A stretch of DNA of 64,000 nucleotides from DATFVA01 sp963811905 (GTDB taxonomy: Bacteria; Bacteroidota; Ignavibacteria; Ignavibacteriales; Ignavibacteriaceae). Of this stretch, positions 1 through 8,693 are shown piece after piece (the first letter of the stretch is position 1; every line of letters starts with the position of its first letter). The stretch covers positions 1-64,000 of the forward strand of contig CAWETK010000008.1 of the NCBI GenBank assembly GCA_963811905.1, in the 5' to 3' direction. Position numbers and translations under genes: made by a program. The notes below the pieces were generated by a model. That model made no database searches and was not told the DNA's origin. It saw only the letters and a list, made by a program, of their open reading frames with translations.

Positions 1-2072
1 AGCGTAAGCTTCTTAATGATCACTTCATTGCCTGATTCTATTTTGTAGAAATAAACGCCGCTTGCAAGCCCCGAAGCATCAAATTTAACTTCGTGACTGC
101 CTGCTCTAACAAATCCGTTTATTAATTCGGCTTTCTGCTGTCCTAAGGAATTATATACTTTCAGTTTTATATTTCCGTCTTCCGGTATGCTGTATCTGAT
201 CGTCGTTGCCGGGTTAAAGGGATTCGGGTAATTCTGACTTAATGAAAACTCCGTAGGATTATTTACGTTAACTTCAGCTTCTTTTGAATATTCGTATGAG
301 CCATCAAAATCAATCTGCTTTAAGCGGTAAGAATAATTACCGCCCGAAATATTTTTATCAGTAAAAGAATAAACCTTTGGCTCGGTAACTGTACCGGCTC
401 CGCCGGCAAATCCGATTTTCTCCCACCTGCCTGAAAGCTGTGAACTGTTTGCTCTTCTTTCAATATCGAATCCCTTATTATTTGTTTCTGTTGCCGTTTC
501 CCAGTTTAACACCACGCCGGCTTCACAGGCAGCCGCTGTAAATCTTACTAATTCTACCGGCACGGTTTCTCCCTCCTGCACTGAAAGGATCTGGTTTACA
601 CTAACATTATAAAATTTATCTTCAACGCCGTCAGGCCAATTAATCGAAATAGTATCAATCGCTGATGCATCTCCAAAACCAAAATGTGCAATGATCGAAT
701 TCTGACTTGATGTGCCGCCTCCTGTCTGTGTTGATATTACTCTTGTCTGACTGACCTGCTGCCCGTTTATTACCGCAGCAGCTTTGATAACTGCTCCGAT
801 GCCCTGACGGTTGGAGCCGGTACCTGTGCATTTAACACCGAGCCAGCTGCAGCTGTTTCCATTGTTCAGGAAGAGCTTGTTATTGCCGCCGAAATAATTA
901 TTCACAGCGATAAAAAGATCAAGGTCGCCGTCCTTATCGTAATCTGCCCAGCTGTCGCCTTCATTATAATTACCGTTTGCTATCAGGGTGCCTGTGGTAA
1001 CCTGACTAAAATTTCCGGTCCCGTCATTTAACAGAAGTAAATTATTTCCGTCATAAGCACTTGCAAAAATATCCAGGTCACCGTCATTATCCGCGTCGAT
1101 CATTCCGCTTCCGCCGCCGGTATTAATTCCGCTATGGGGAAGTCCGGTCACCCTGGTGAATGCTCCGTTGCCGTTATTATGATAAAGATAAACATCAAAT
1201 GAAGTGTAAGTGAGGATTCCGGGTACCGTTAATAGGTCCAGGAAGCCGTCATTATCATAATCGGCCCATGTAACGGAGTTAAAATGTTCCAGGTCAGATA
1301 CACACGGATCCCCGGTGATTTGTGTAAAAGTTCCATCCTGGTTGTTGTGGAATAATGAATTATTGGCAGGACCTGAATTTGCTACATACATATCGGGATA
1401 ACCGTTATTATCATAATCACCCCAGGCACAGGCACTTGAATTTTTATTTTCTGTAACAATTGTTCCGGTAAGTATTCTTGTGAAGGTGCCGTTCCCGTTG
1501 TTATGATACAAAAAATTAGCGCTGGTACGATTGCATACGTACAAATCCAGAAATCCGTCGTTATCATAATCGGCCCAGGCCGGACAGGTTGATGATCCGC
1601 CGTCTGATACAATAGCTCCTGCTGTAATCTTTGTAAAAGATCCGTCGCCATTATTATGATAAAGGAAGTTATTCTCGTTATAATTGCAGACAAACAAATC
1701 GATGTGTCCGTCATTATCGTAATCACCCCAGCTGCATCCGTAAGAACTTCCGCCGTCATTTACGAGAGGACCTTGAGTGATTTTTTCAAATGTTCCGTCG
1801 CCCGAATTTTTATAAAGGAAATTGTTTTTGTTGTCCGATTGATTATTAACAGCAAAAAGATCTTCATTGCCGTCATTATCATAATCTCCCCATGCACAGC
1901 CGTAATTCCATCCGCCGTCATTTACTATTGCTCCCTGCGTAACCAGGTCAAATGTCTGTGCGTAATTATTACTCGGTAATAGTATAATCACAGAAATTAT
2001 AAAATAGAGGATGTTCAATTTCCGGGCATTAAATAATTTTCCGGCTTTAGAAAACATTGTAAAAATAGGCAT
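1..2072 (-). CDS. Secreted VCBS/FG-GAP repeat protein with ASPIC/UnbV domain and T9SS sorting domain (3' end cut by the window)
   Basis: The minus-strand reading frame is open from the ATG at 2072 to the window edge (690 codons), so the stop lies outside. A hydrophobic signal segment ending near NNYAQ is followed by about seven repeats of the type WADYDNDGFLDLYV...FLYHNNGNGTF, the FG-GAP/VCBS propeller signature with Asp-rich calcium-type loops. Next comes an ASPIC/UnbV-like stretch with SQNSIIAHFGFGDA and ISINWPDG. A fibronectin-like linker (ETNNKGFDIERR) precedes the C-terminal T9SS type A domain (SLSQNYPNPFNPATTIRYS, then LASGVYFYK). By family knowledge it is an exported surface or extracellular protein; the ligand is unknown. 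A second ATG lies at 2057. Only a few C-terminal residues should be missing. Confidence 0.85.
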   Translation of the reverse strand, partial: MPIFTMFSKAGKLFNARKLNILYFIISVIILLPSNNYAQTFDLVTQGAIVNDGGWNYGCAWGDYDNDGNEDLFAVNNQSDNKNNFLYKNSGDGTFEKITQGPLVNDGGSSYGCSWGDYDNDGHIDLFVCNYNENNFLYHNNGDGSFTKITAGAIVSDGGSSTCPAWADYDNDGFLDLYVCNRTSANFLYHNNGNGTFTRILTGTIVTENKNSSACAWGDYDNNGYPDMYVANSGPANNSLFHNNQDGTFTQITGDPCVSDLEHFNSVTWADYDNDGFLDLLTVPGILTYTSFDVYLYHNNGNGAFTRVTGLPHSGINTGGGSGMIDADNDGDLDIFASAYDGNNLLLLNDGTGNFSQVTTGTLIANGNYNEGDSWADYDKDGDLDLFIAVNNYFGGNNKLFLNNGNSCSWLGVKCTGTGSNRQGIGAVIKAAAVINGQQVSQTRVISTQTGGGTSSQNSIIAHFGFGDASAIDTISINWPDGVEDKFYNVSVNQILSVQEGETVPVELVRFTAAACEAGVVLNWETATETNNKGFDIERRANSSQLSGRWEKIGFAGGAGTVTEPKVYSFTDKNISGGNYSYRLKQIDFDGSYEYSKEAEVNVNNPTEFSLSQNYPNPFNPATTIRYSIPEDGNIKLKVYNSLGQQKAELINGFVRAGSHEVKFDASGLASGVYFYKIESGNEVIIKKLT

Positions 2073-2149
2073 GGTGATTTTCTCCCGCTGTAATTATAGA
2101 AAAACTATATTCATAATATAAATAATTTATTTCTGTGAATTTTATAAAC

Positions 2150-2285
2150 TCCCGTAGTTCAGCTCTCCCGCCCTGATACTCGTACCTCATAGAAATGGCG
2201 TAGCTCAGGTCTCCCGACCTGACAATTTGACGTAGCTCAGGTCTCCTGACCTGAGATTCATTTCGTAGCTTCAATCGTACAGTCG
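2150..2285. repeat. Tandem short hairpin repeats (CGTAGCTCAGGTCTCC family)
   Basis: Three to four imperfect copies of a roughly 30-bp unit, CGTAGCTCAGGTCTCCCGAC followed by CTGA, occur head to tail. Each contains the inverted pair TCAGGT/ACCTGA. A single diverged copy lies near 4960-4985, and a related hairpin (GTTCAGCTCTCAGGGCTGAAC) lies near 18228. Open frames across the block are low-complexity artefacts. The rest of the 2073-2507 spacer holds only the promoter elements listed separately. Confidence 0.6.
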
Positions 2286-2418
2286 CCGGGCGATAAAAGA
2301 GGTTCTATAGTGGATGATAATGGCGTCGGACCTTGAAGATGCAACAGAGGAACTAATACGGACATAAAAATCTCACCCCGGCGTCCTCACAAATATTATT
2401 TTGTTAATCGGGGAAAAA

Positions 2419-2432
2419 CTGATTTAAGTCAA
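2419..2432 (+). promoter_or_regulatory. FNR/CRP-family-like operator upstream of the cupin gene
   Basis: CTGATTTAAGTCAA matches 8 of the 10 fixed positions of the FNR-type box TTGAT-N4-ATCAA and forms an imperfect dyad (TGA...TCA). Its centre (2425.5) lies about 41-42 bp before the transcription start expected from the TAnnTTTG element at 2455-2462. That is the classic class II activator position. Operator identity is inferred from pattern and spacing alone. Confidence 0.45.
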
Positions 2433-2454
2433 TGTCCTGTACCAATTGATAGAT

Positions 2455-2462
2455 TATCTTTG
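2455..2462 (+). promoter_or_regulatory. Bacteroidota-type -7 promoter element (TAnnTTTG)
   Basis: TATCTTTG matches the -7 consensus TAnnTTTG of Bacteroidota primary sigma factors. It ends 45 bp before the cupin start codon. No good TTG -33 element is seen at the right distance. The FNR-like box sits there instead, which fits an activator-dependent promoter. Confidence 0.45.
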
Positions 2463-2507
2463 ATATGGTTATTGAAGTTTTTATGAAGAATAAGGAAAAA
2501 CAGAAAA

Positions 2508-2822
2508 ATGACTGATACTATTAAAAAAATTGTTCTTGCCGATGCTGTCGATTATCAGGATGGTACGATTGTAAGTAAGCAGATATTAAAAAAACCTAAC
2601 GGTAATGTGACTTTGTTTGCTTTTGATAAAGGTGAACAGCTCTCCGAACATACTTCTCCGTATGAAGCACTTGTTAACATAACCGATGGTGAGATGGAGA
2701 TTAGGATTGACGGAAATCCTTATACCGTTATGGCTGGTGAGCTGATTGTACTGCCGGCTAATGTGCCCCACGGACTAACTGCGACTACCAGGGCAAAGAT
2801 GCTTTTGACAATGATAAAGTGA
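2508..2822 (+). CDS. Small single-domain cupin protein
   Basis: The 104-residue protein is almost entirely one cupin_2 beta-barrel. It has an LSEHTSPYEALVNITDGEME block (motif 1 region) and a second motif with GELIVLPANVPHGL. A metal site is plausible from the His in EHTSP, the Glu in YEAL and the His in VPHG. There is no signal peptide, so it should be cytoplasmic. Small stand-alone cupins bind a metal or small ligand, but the substrate cannot be read from sequence. The gene is monocistronic, divergent from the partial T9SS gene, and has a putative FNR-like box plus -7 element upstream, suggesting control by oxygen, nitric oxide or redox state. Confidence 0.8.
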   Translation: MTDTIKKIVLADAVDYQDGTIVSKQILKKPNGNVTLFAFDKGEQLSEHTSPYEALVNITDGEMEIRIDGNPYTVMAGELIVLPANVPHGLTATTRAKMLLTMIK

Positions 2823-2938
2823 AAACCGGAGGGACCAATTCGGATTGAAACGGAGATCCCGCTCAGGCGACGCTCAGGCAGGATATTCATTCATCTATGC
2901 TAAAATAATAAATAGAAGGATTTGAGACATAAATGAAT

Positions 2939-3793
2939 CTACTTTCCTGACCTTTCCAAAATTCCGGTCTTTAGAGATTCAATTAATTTCTTATAATATT
3001 CAAAATATTTCTCATCCCTGAACTTTTTTTCATTGACCATATCTTGTACGAATCTATCGGTTTTCTTGTTAAGAATATTTACTATATGATCTATAGCCTG
3101 TTTAGTAAATACAGCCGCAATATCCCGTCCAAGCAGCCGGGCACCGGTAAAATTAAAATCGAATTCATCATCGACAAGATCTGATTCACTCTCCGATAAT
3201 CGCTGCACATTCCCTGCTTCCAGATAAGTCTCAATAATTAGTGCAATATCAATAGCATCTCTCGACCGATTCGGATATTTTTCATCCCAGGATATGATTT
3301 TAAGCAGGGTTAATGATTCAGCAGTTGCAAAGTTGACTGTTAATAAAGGTTTTTCCCGTAAGGTTACAAGATCTGAATTTTTATAAGCTTCTTCAAAGCC
3401 AATGATGGTAAAAGTCTTTTTTTCTTTGGGCCATTCGAAAGTTCCGGAAGCAGTTGCAATGTCTCCAAAAGGGACAATATCTATAGGATATATATTTTCA
3501 AAATAAAAGCGATGTTCAATTCTCCCATCCCCGGTAAATCTGTCATCTTCAATTAAGGCGGTACTAAGTTTATTAAATTCTGTCCAATCGTGGATTCTGA
3601 TACCCAGATCAATATCATTCGTCGCACGATAAACTGGCTTATTATATATATGTTCAAGCATAATGTCTCTTGCTGTAGCACCTATTATAAAGAAGGGGAT
3701 ACCAAGAGAGTTTGCAACTATTTCTACTGAACTTATAATTTCCAGACTATATTTATCAATCTTCCCGGATATATTGAATGATTTCCTGTTCAT
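2939..3793 (-). CDS. AbiEii-like nucleotidyltransferase, putative toxin of a type IV toxin-antitoxin pair
   Basis: The 284-residue protein shows the nucleotidyltransferase pattern IIGATARD (the G-x-A-x-R/D helix), then ATNDIDLGI with the paired acidic metal ligands. Further on, LLKIISWDEKYPNRSRDAID resembles the C-terminal K...R..DA.DI motif of the AbiEii/AbiGii family. Known AbiEii toxins transfer nucleotides to RNA targets and arrest growth on phage infection. Its start lies inside the last 38 bases of the upstream gene, a different-frame overlap typical of co-translated toxin-antitoxin genes. The call rests on motifs and arrangement. A housekeeping nucleotidyltransferase is possible but less likely. 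Confidence 0.7.
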   Translation of the reverse strand: MNRKSFNISGKIDKYSLEIISSVEIVANSLGIPFFIIGATARDIMLEHIYNKPVYRATNDIDLGIRIHDWTEFNKLSTALIEDDRFTGDGRIEHRFYFENIYPIDIVPFGDIATASGTFEWPKEKKTFTIIGFEEAYKNSDLVTLREKPLLTVNFATAESLTLLKIISWDEKYPNRSRDAIDIALIIETYLEAGNVQRLSESESDLVDDEFDFNFTGARLLGRDIAAVFTKQAIDHIVNILNKKTDRFVQDMVNEKKFRDEKYFEYYKKLIESLKTGILERSGK

Positions 3794-4784
3794 ATATGAT
3801 TTTTGCGGTTTCTATGTTTCTGTTGTTTCCTGAAGCGAGAAGATCAGCATAGACTAAAATTGGATTAACGATATTCTTCTTCTTATTTGTATCATTAAAG
3901 TTCCAAAACCTCTTAAGCAATTCCACATTCCCTTTGGGATCGTTTTTTAGCCTTAATTGAAGAATTATTTTTCCCTTATTATCGTTTATGTATATAGTGT
4001 GATCTTCCGGTTTTAGGTATTTTGTAAGCAGCGCAGCTGCTGTTTCACCACCTAATTGGGCATTATATTTTGTTATATCCTGGTTTTTCCACCAGTCTTT
4101 ATCTTCAACCTTATACCTGCCTTCAAATAATTTTGGTCGAAGTAACTCAGTATAATGATTCACCCATCGCTGCAATAGTTCTTTCTTATTTTTAAGCTTT
4201 CTACCTTTTTCTCCCGTATCCACCAGATATTGAAGTTTCTTCAAATCTTTAAAAGCAAGTGCAACCGCGCCATTGGCAATGTTTGCTTTCTCAGCCATCG
4301 TCCTGTATGGTTTATTCTCGAGTCCGGGATTACATAGTAATGCATAAATCAATTGTAAACCTGCCGGCTGGAAAGCTCTCACAGGTTTTTCTTCCGGGAG
4401 CGGCATCTTTGTTTTATTACCTTTAACAAAAAGAAGCATATCAGGAATATTTATATACATGTTGCCTGCAGTATCCAGGAAAAACACTTTTAATTCCTTT
4501 AGACGATCTGCTAATTGAGGAGTGACATAACGGGTAATTAATATCACTTTATCCTCTGCATCCAAATCATTCAACCTATGAACAATCCCGCCTATCATCT
4601 GATTTGTCAGATTAAGCTTCACTTCTGCATTCAGTTTGAACTTCAGTTTAGGAATTGTAATTATAGCATCAATTCCTTTGTCGTTATTTCCAACATTCCA
4701 CTCAGTTTCAGCTTTTAATTCTGTTAGTTTTTCAAACTGTGTTAATGCTTTATTTAATATTTTTCTTTTTTTATTCATTATCAT
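3756..4784 (-). CDS. AbiEi-like antitoxin/transcriptional regulator of a type IV toxin-antitoxin pair
   Basis: The 342-residue protein begins with a domain resembling a restriction-endonuclease fold (NDKGIDAIITI, then KLNAEVKLN). A region like a winged helix follows near residues 135-195 (QLIYALLCNPGLENKPYRTM, then KANIANGAVALAFKDLKKL). This layout fits the AbiEi_2-type regulator found next to nucleotidyltransferase toxins. By analogy it would repress the operon and counteract the toxin encoded by the overlapping downstream gene. In-frame ATGs at 4784 and 4778 are both usable (MIMNKK). Family assignment is from overall pattern and partner, not from a search. Confidence 0.65.
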   Translation of the reverse strand: MIMNKKRKILNKALTQFEKLTELKAETEWNVGNNDKGIDAIITIPKLKFKLNAEVKLNLTNQMIGGIVHRLNDLDAEDKVILITRYVTPQLADRLKELKVFFLDTAGNMYINIPDMLLFVKGNKTKMPLPEEKPVRAFQPAGLQLIYALLCNPGLENKPYRTMAEKANIANGAVALAFKDLKKLQYLVDTGEKGRKLKNKKELLQRWVNHYTELLRPKLFEGRYKVEDKDWWKNQDITKYNAQLGGETAAALLTKYLKPEDHTIYINDNKGKIILQLRLKNDPKGNVELLKRFWNFNDTNKKKNIVNPILVYADLLASGNNRNIETAKIIYEQEIIQYIRED

Positions 4785-5358
4785 TTTCCGTACACTATTT
4801 AGCCTTGTACACTAACTGTGAACATAGTGAAATAATGTACAAGAATCAATAAAGAAATGAGAAATTCGAAGATGAAAGGTACTTAGGCACAAAATGGGCA
4901 CAACCTCCTGAACCTCGAAATTTATCTATTAAAGCAGTGGAGTCCCTCGTAATACGTCGCGTAGCTCAGGTTGTCGACATGCATACCCCCTCATACTAAA
5001 CTTGTCATTTCGAAGGAGTCCCGGTATTTTCAGTTCAATACTTCACCGGGACGACTGAGAAATCTTCTTTACTTTTGATATTTGATATCCTCTGAGCCTC
5101 AGCCCCTGATTCTCCCGGAAACTAATATTCTTATTGTTAGTTGCAATAATTTAGTCTAATTTACATTTATAAATACTAAGATATCTGGGGAGATGCTGCA
5201 AATTTAGTTACTATAAGGGACCCCTCGAAGAATCTCCGGAAAAACTGTGTGTTTACAAATTCCTTGTAATATTTTTTGATGTGAATCAGAAAAGAAATAC
5301 ATAAACAATAGTGCTTATATCGCTATTTGGGCGGATAAACACGCGGGAACTAAATCTT
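4785..5358. other. Gene-free spacer with dispersed repeats before the TPR paralogue cluster
   Basis: No credible gene is seen. The spacer holds one diverged copy of the CGTAGCTCAGGT hairpin unit (about 4960-4985) and the GTCATTTCGAAGGAGTC hairpin element at 5004-5067. A frame opening at a GTG at 5311 continues into the first TPR paralogue. However, the ATG at 5359 starts a proper signal peptide, so that start was chosen. Confidence 0.5.
5004..5067. repeat. Dispersed hairpin repeat (GTCATTTCGA...GAGAAATC family)
   Basis: The element starts GTCATTTCGAAGGAGTC, contains the perfect 8-bp inverted pair GTCCCGGT (5018-5025) / ACCGGGAC (5045-5052), and ends GACTGAGAAATCTTC. A shortened copy in the opposite orientation lies at 36141-36173, and a diverged end lies near 12711. 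It looks like a non-coding interspersed repeat. Confidence 0.55.
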
Positions 5359-6187
5359 ATGAAACCATCCTGTCTGATCTTGTTAACATTACTTACGGCT
5401 TTTTGCATAAATACTACTGCTCAGAATACTGAACCTGGATTACTGGATTCTTTGGAGTCAGAAATTCTGTCAAAGTTTAATGAAGTGCAGTGGGATTATT
5501 GGTATGATGATGATGGAACTGGTGCGCTTAGAAGAAAGATGAATGACAATGTGAAAATTGTAAATAATTGTTTGGTCTTTAATTTTAAAGATTTGGGTGT
5601 TCGGTCAGTCAATTTAATAGAGAATAGTTTTAAAATTAATATTGATGATTATGTCGACCCCCCTGAAAAAAATATCTGGGTTAGTAAAGTTCTGATGATT
5701 AAAGGCCCATTCCCGGATGAAGAAGATGAAGATGAAGAAAAAACAGACTCGGTAAATGTGCAGACAGATGAACTATTCGGATTATTTAACCAATATCAAA
5801 AAGAATATATTGAAGAAAATGACAAACAATTGATTGAAAAAAGAATAAGAGAACTTGAAGACTTTCAGATTCTTTCTCAAAAATTCCGTGAGATGCCTGA
5901 GAAACCAGCAATAACAGAGGAACAGCGAAAGTTTTTAGTTCAGGCTAATGTCCGGAATGATGAAAAAAAATATACTGAAGCACTGGCATTATATGAAAAA
6001 GCAGTAAGGATTGATCCTTCTTCTTATCCTTCCGCTTATTATAATATGGCATTAATATCAGCGACAGCTTAAAAAATATAAGTATGCAGTATTTAATATG
6101 AAAAAATACCTGATGCTTGCTCCTGAAGCAGAAGATGCCCGCAAAGGTCAGGATAAAATTTATGAGTGGGAATTAAATTTACAATAA
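5359..6187 (+). pseudogene. Secreted TPR-family paralogue, copy 1, frameshifted near the C-terminus
   Basis: The intended product starts MKPSCLILLTLLTAF...AQNTEP, a signal peptide, and matches copy 2 at 6195-7025 almost residue for residue. Copy 2 reads ATATCAGCGCAGCTTAAA. This copy has one extra A at 6064 (GCGACAGCTT), which creates a stop at 6070-6072 after 237 residues. The lost frame continues to TAA at 6185-6187 and still encodes the conserved end (MKKYLML, DARKGQDKIYEWE). Only the last TPR helix region is removed, so the truncated protein may still be exported. It is first of four tandem paralogues. A sequencing error is possible. Confidence 0.75.
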
Positions 6188-6194
6188 ACCAATT

Positions 6195-7025
6195 ATGAAA
6201 CCATTATATCTGTTCTTGCTAACATCGTTTACAGTTTTTTATATAAACACTCCTGCTCAGAATACTGAACCTGGCTTACTGGATTCTTTGGAGTCAGAAA
6301 TTCTATCAAAGCTTCATGGATTGCGGTGGGAGTATTGGTATGATGAAGATGGAACTGGTCAATATAGTCAGTATGGTTTAATGAAGGATGACAATATAAA
6401 AATAGAAAATAATTGTTTGGTATTTAATTTTAATGAGTTGGGTGTTCGGTCAGTCAATTTAATAAACAATAGTTTTAATATTAATTTCAACGCTTCCTAC
6501 GACCCACCTAAAAGAAATATCTGGGTTGGTAAAGTCCTGCTGATTATGGGCCCCTTCCCAGGTGAAGAAGATGAAGAAAGCACAGCGTCGATAAATGTGC
6601 AGACAGATGAACTATTCGGATTATTTAACCAATATCAAAAAGAATATTTTGAAGAAAATGACAAACAATTAATTGAAAAAAGATTAAGAGAACTTGAAGA
6701 CTTTCGAATTCTTTCCCAAAAATTCCGTGAGATGCCTGAGAAACCATCAATAACAGAGGAACAACGAAAGTTTTTAGTTCAGGCTAATGTCCGGAATGAT
6801 GAAAAAAAATATACTGAAGCACTGGCATTATATGAAAAAGCAGTAAAGATTGATCCTTCTTCTTATCCTTCCGCTTATTATAATATGGCATTAATATCAG
6901 CGCAGCTTAAAAAATATAGGTATGCAGTATTTAATATGAAAAAATACCTGATGCTTGTTCCTGAAGCAGAAGATGCCCGCAAAGGTCAGGATAAAATTTA
7001 TGAATGGGAAATGAATATTGACTAA
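6195..7025 (+). CDS. Secreted TPR-family paralogue, copy 2
   Basis: The 276-residue protein has a signal peptide (about residues 1-21, ending in PAQ), a unique N-terminal domain (about 22-130), an acidic hinge (GEEDEE) and an alpha-helical C-terminal half. The C-terminal half includes REMPEKPSITEEQRKFLVQA and TPR-like helices (YTEALALYEKAVKIDPSSYP, then YNMALISAQLKKYRYAV). The last segment (DARKGQDKIYEWE) is conserved in all four copies. The start lies 7 bp after the remnant end of copy 1. High nucleotide identity with copy 1, especially over the last several hundred bases, points to a recent tandem duplication. A periplasmic or surface role in protein-protein contact is inferred; no enzymatic motif is seen. 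Confidence 0.8.
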   Translation: MKPLYLFLLTSFTVFYINTPAQNTEPGLLDSLESEILSKLHGLRWEYWYDEDGTGQYSQYGLMKDDNIKIENNCLVFNFNELGVRSVNLINNSFNINFNASYDPPKRNIWVGKVLLIMGPFPGEEDEESTASINVQTDELFGLFNQYQKEYFEENDKQLIEKRLRELEDFRILSQKFREMPEKPSITEEQRKFLVQANVRNDEKKYTEALALYEKAVKIDPSSYPSAYYNMALISAQLKKYRYAVFNMKKYLMLVPEAEDARKGQDKIYEWEMNID

Positions 7026-7041
7026 TCTAATTGAAGAAATC

Positions 7042-7812
7042 ATGAAAATCGTGTGGTTATTGTCCCTGTTCGCCCTTGTGATTTTTACTGCCATAACAAC
7101 GGCTCAGACAGCGAATGACCCGGACACTACAGTTTTGAAAAATAAATTAAAATCAGATTTTGATGAACTATTCGGAAACCCGTCAAGTGTGTATAAGTTT
7201 GAACGTTCACAACCGGATAAGGGGCACTATTATTGTTCTGAAAATGACGTTTCTGTTTTTGATGACCGGTTGGAATTAAAACACGGCCAGGAAAATGCGA
7301 TTATTTATTTTTTGGATATAATTGATTATCCTATTGAATATACGGCAGATGATGATCCGGGGATTGCTTGCAATGATTTTTATATAGGCTTTACAGCCGA
7401 AGAAGAACAGAACAAAGTCTTGGTGCAGGATATATTATCAGCTCTGGCCAATTTTAATAAAAAACGATATAAAGAGATTAATTCATTTAGGCCAATAGCT
7501 GATAAATATCGTGCACTATTGGAAAAACCGCTCATTTCAGAAGAGCAGCGGAGATATATTGTTCAAGCTAATGGTTTCAACGAACAGAGGCTGTACGGTA
7601 AAGCCATTGAATTGTATATTAAAGCTATAAAATCGGATCAAACCGCTTATCCTGCCGCCTATTCAAACCTGGCATTGCTTTACGCTCAGTTAAATAAGTT
7701 CGATGCAGCCGTTTATTATATGAAAAAATACCTGATGCTTGAACCGGATGCGGCTGATGCCCGGGGCGCTCAGGATAAAATCTATTTATGGGAAGTGCAG
7801 ATTGTTAACTAA
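7042..7812 (+). CDS. Secreted TPR-family paralogue, copy 3
   Basis: The ATG at 7042 starts a clean signal peptide (MKIVWLLSLFALVIF...TAQ). An in-frame TTG at 7018 overlaps copy 2 and would precede it, so ATG was chosen. The product is 256 residues. Its N-terminal domain differs from copies 1-2 and holds FDDRLELKHGQENAIIYFLD, which parallels FDDRIEFRRGEELTIFYFSK in copy 4. The C-terminal half keeps the family signature EEQRRYIVQANGFNEQ and the TPR pair ending DARGAQDKIYLWE. Its gap to copy 4 is 13 bp, so the four genes are probably one operon. Function unknown. Confidence 0.8.
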   Translation: MKIVWLLSLFALVIFTAITTAQTANDPDTTVLKNKLKSDFDELFGNPSSVYKFERSQPDKGHYYCSENDVSVFDDRLELKHGQENAIIYFLDIIDYPIEYTADDDPGIACNDFYIGFTAEEEQNKVLVQDILSALANFNKKRYKEINSFRPIADKYRALLEKPLISEEQRRYIVQANGFNEQRLYGKAIELYIKAIKSDQTAYPAAYSNLALLYAQLNKFDAAVYYMKKYLMLEPDAADARGAQDKIYLWEVQIVN

Positions 7813-7825
7813 AAATAAAAATATT

Positions 7826-8614
7826 ATGAAGTATATCAGTTTAATATCATTATTGGCAGTTATGCTTTTACCTGCAACGGCAAATGCACAGACCGATGAA
7901 ATCAATAAGGCAATAGCCGAAATTTCTAAACTGCTAAAGAACGAAGCAACAGTTTCTAAATCGGATAAAATTACCGGGAGCTATACTACCTGGGGTACTC
8001 AGGAAAACATTTTTGTGTTTGACGATAGAATTGAATTCAGACGTGGAGAAGAATTAACAATATTTTATTTTTCAAAATTGGATGCTTATAGTCTTTCGAA
8101 TTCCAATACTACGAGTGGCAGTGATACTCTTGAAACAAGTGCAAAAATTGAAGAATTTCTCATTAAGTACGAAAATTCAGCCTATGGGGCGAAACTATTC
8201 TGTAATTTATCTTTCATAGGAAGATCAATTTGGAAAGATAAAATGGAAAAGCTGTATACTCCGCAGCTTATTCTTTTTGAACCGGTTGCGGCACAGTATA
8301 GAGAATTGACATTGAAACCATCGGTTTCCGAAGAACAAAGAAAATATATTGTACAGGCGAATTCATTCAATGAACAGAAAGCATACAATGCAGCAATTGA
8401 ATTGTATATTAAAGCAACTGACATAGATCAAACTTCTTATCCTGCAGCCTACTATAATCTGGCCTTGTTATCAGCAACTGTAAGTAAATTTTACGAGGCC
8501 ATTTATTATATGAAAAAATACCTGATGCTTGTCCCCGGGGCAGAAGATGCCCGAAAGGCACAGGACAAGATATATGAATGGGAAGCTGTAATTGAAAAAG
8601 GCCTATACAAATAA
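7826..8614 (+). CDS. Secreted TPR-family paralogue, copy 4
   Basis: The ATG at 7826 begins MKYISLISLLAVMLLPATAN with AQ following, a standard signal peptide. An earlier in-frame opening overlaps copy 3 and was discarded. The 262-residue product has the short beta-rich N-terminal block VFDDRIEFRRGEELTIFYFS and then the family TPR region (SVSEEQRKYIVQANSFNEQ, YYNLALLSATVSKFYEAIY, DARKAQDKIYEWE). It is the most distant member of the tandem array together with copy 3. The next gene, a FecR-domain protein, follows after 79 bp on the same strand and may be co-transcribed. The partner and role are not known. Confidence 0.8.
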   Translation: MKYISLISLLAVMLLPATANAQTDEINKAIAEISKLLKNEATVSKSDKITGSYTTWGTQENIFVFDDRIEFRRGEELTIFYFSKLDAYSLSNSNTTSGSDTLETSAKIEEFLIKYENSAYGAKLFCNLSFIGRSIWKDKMEKLYTPQLILFEPVAAQYRELTLKPSVSEEQRKYIVQANSFNEQKAYNAAIELYIKATDIDQTSYPAAYYNLALLSATVSKFYEAIYYMKKYLMLVPGAEDARKAQDKIYEWEAVIEKGLYK

Positions 8615-8693
8615 TTTGAGGACAATTCGATTTGATATTAATTGTTAAGTCTGTTATTCCATTGATGATAAAAGTAAAATAGGAAAATAAATT

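Noticed and set aside
2047..2274. 75-codon minus frame before the first gene
   Set aside because: Consists of the CGTAGCTCAGG hairpin repeats and overlaps the true gene start.
5311..5358. Upstream GTG start for the first TPR paralogue
   Set aside because: The extension precedes a perfect signal peptide beginning at the ATG at 5359 and is absent from the near-identical copy 2.
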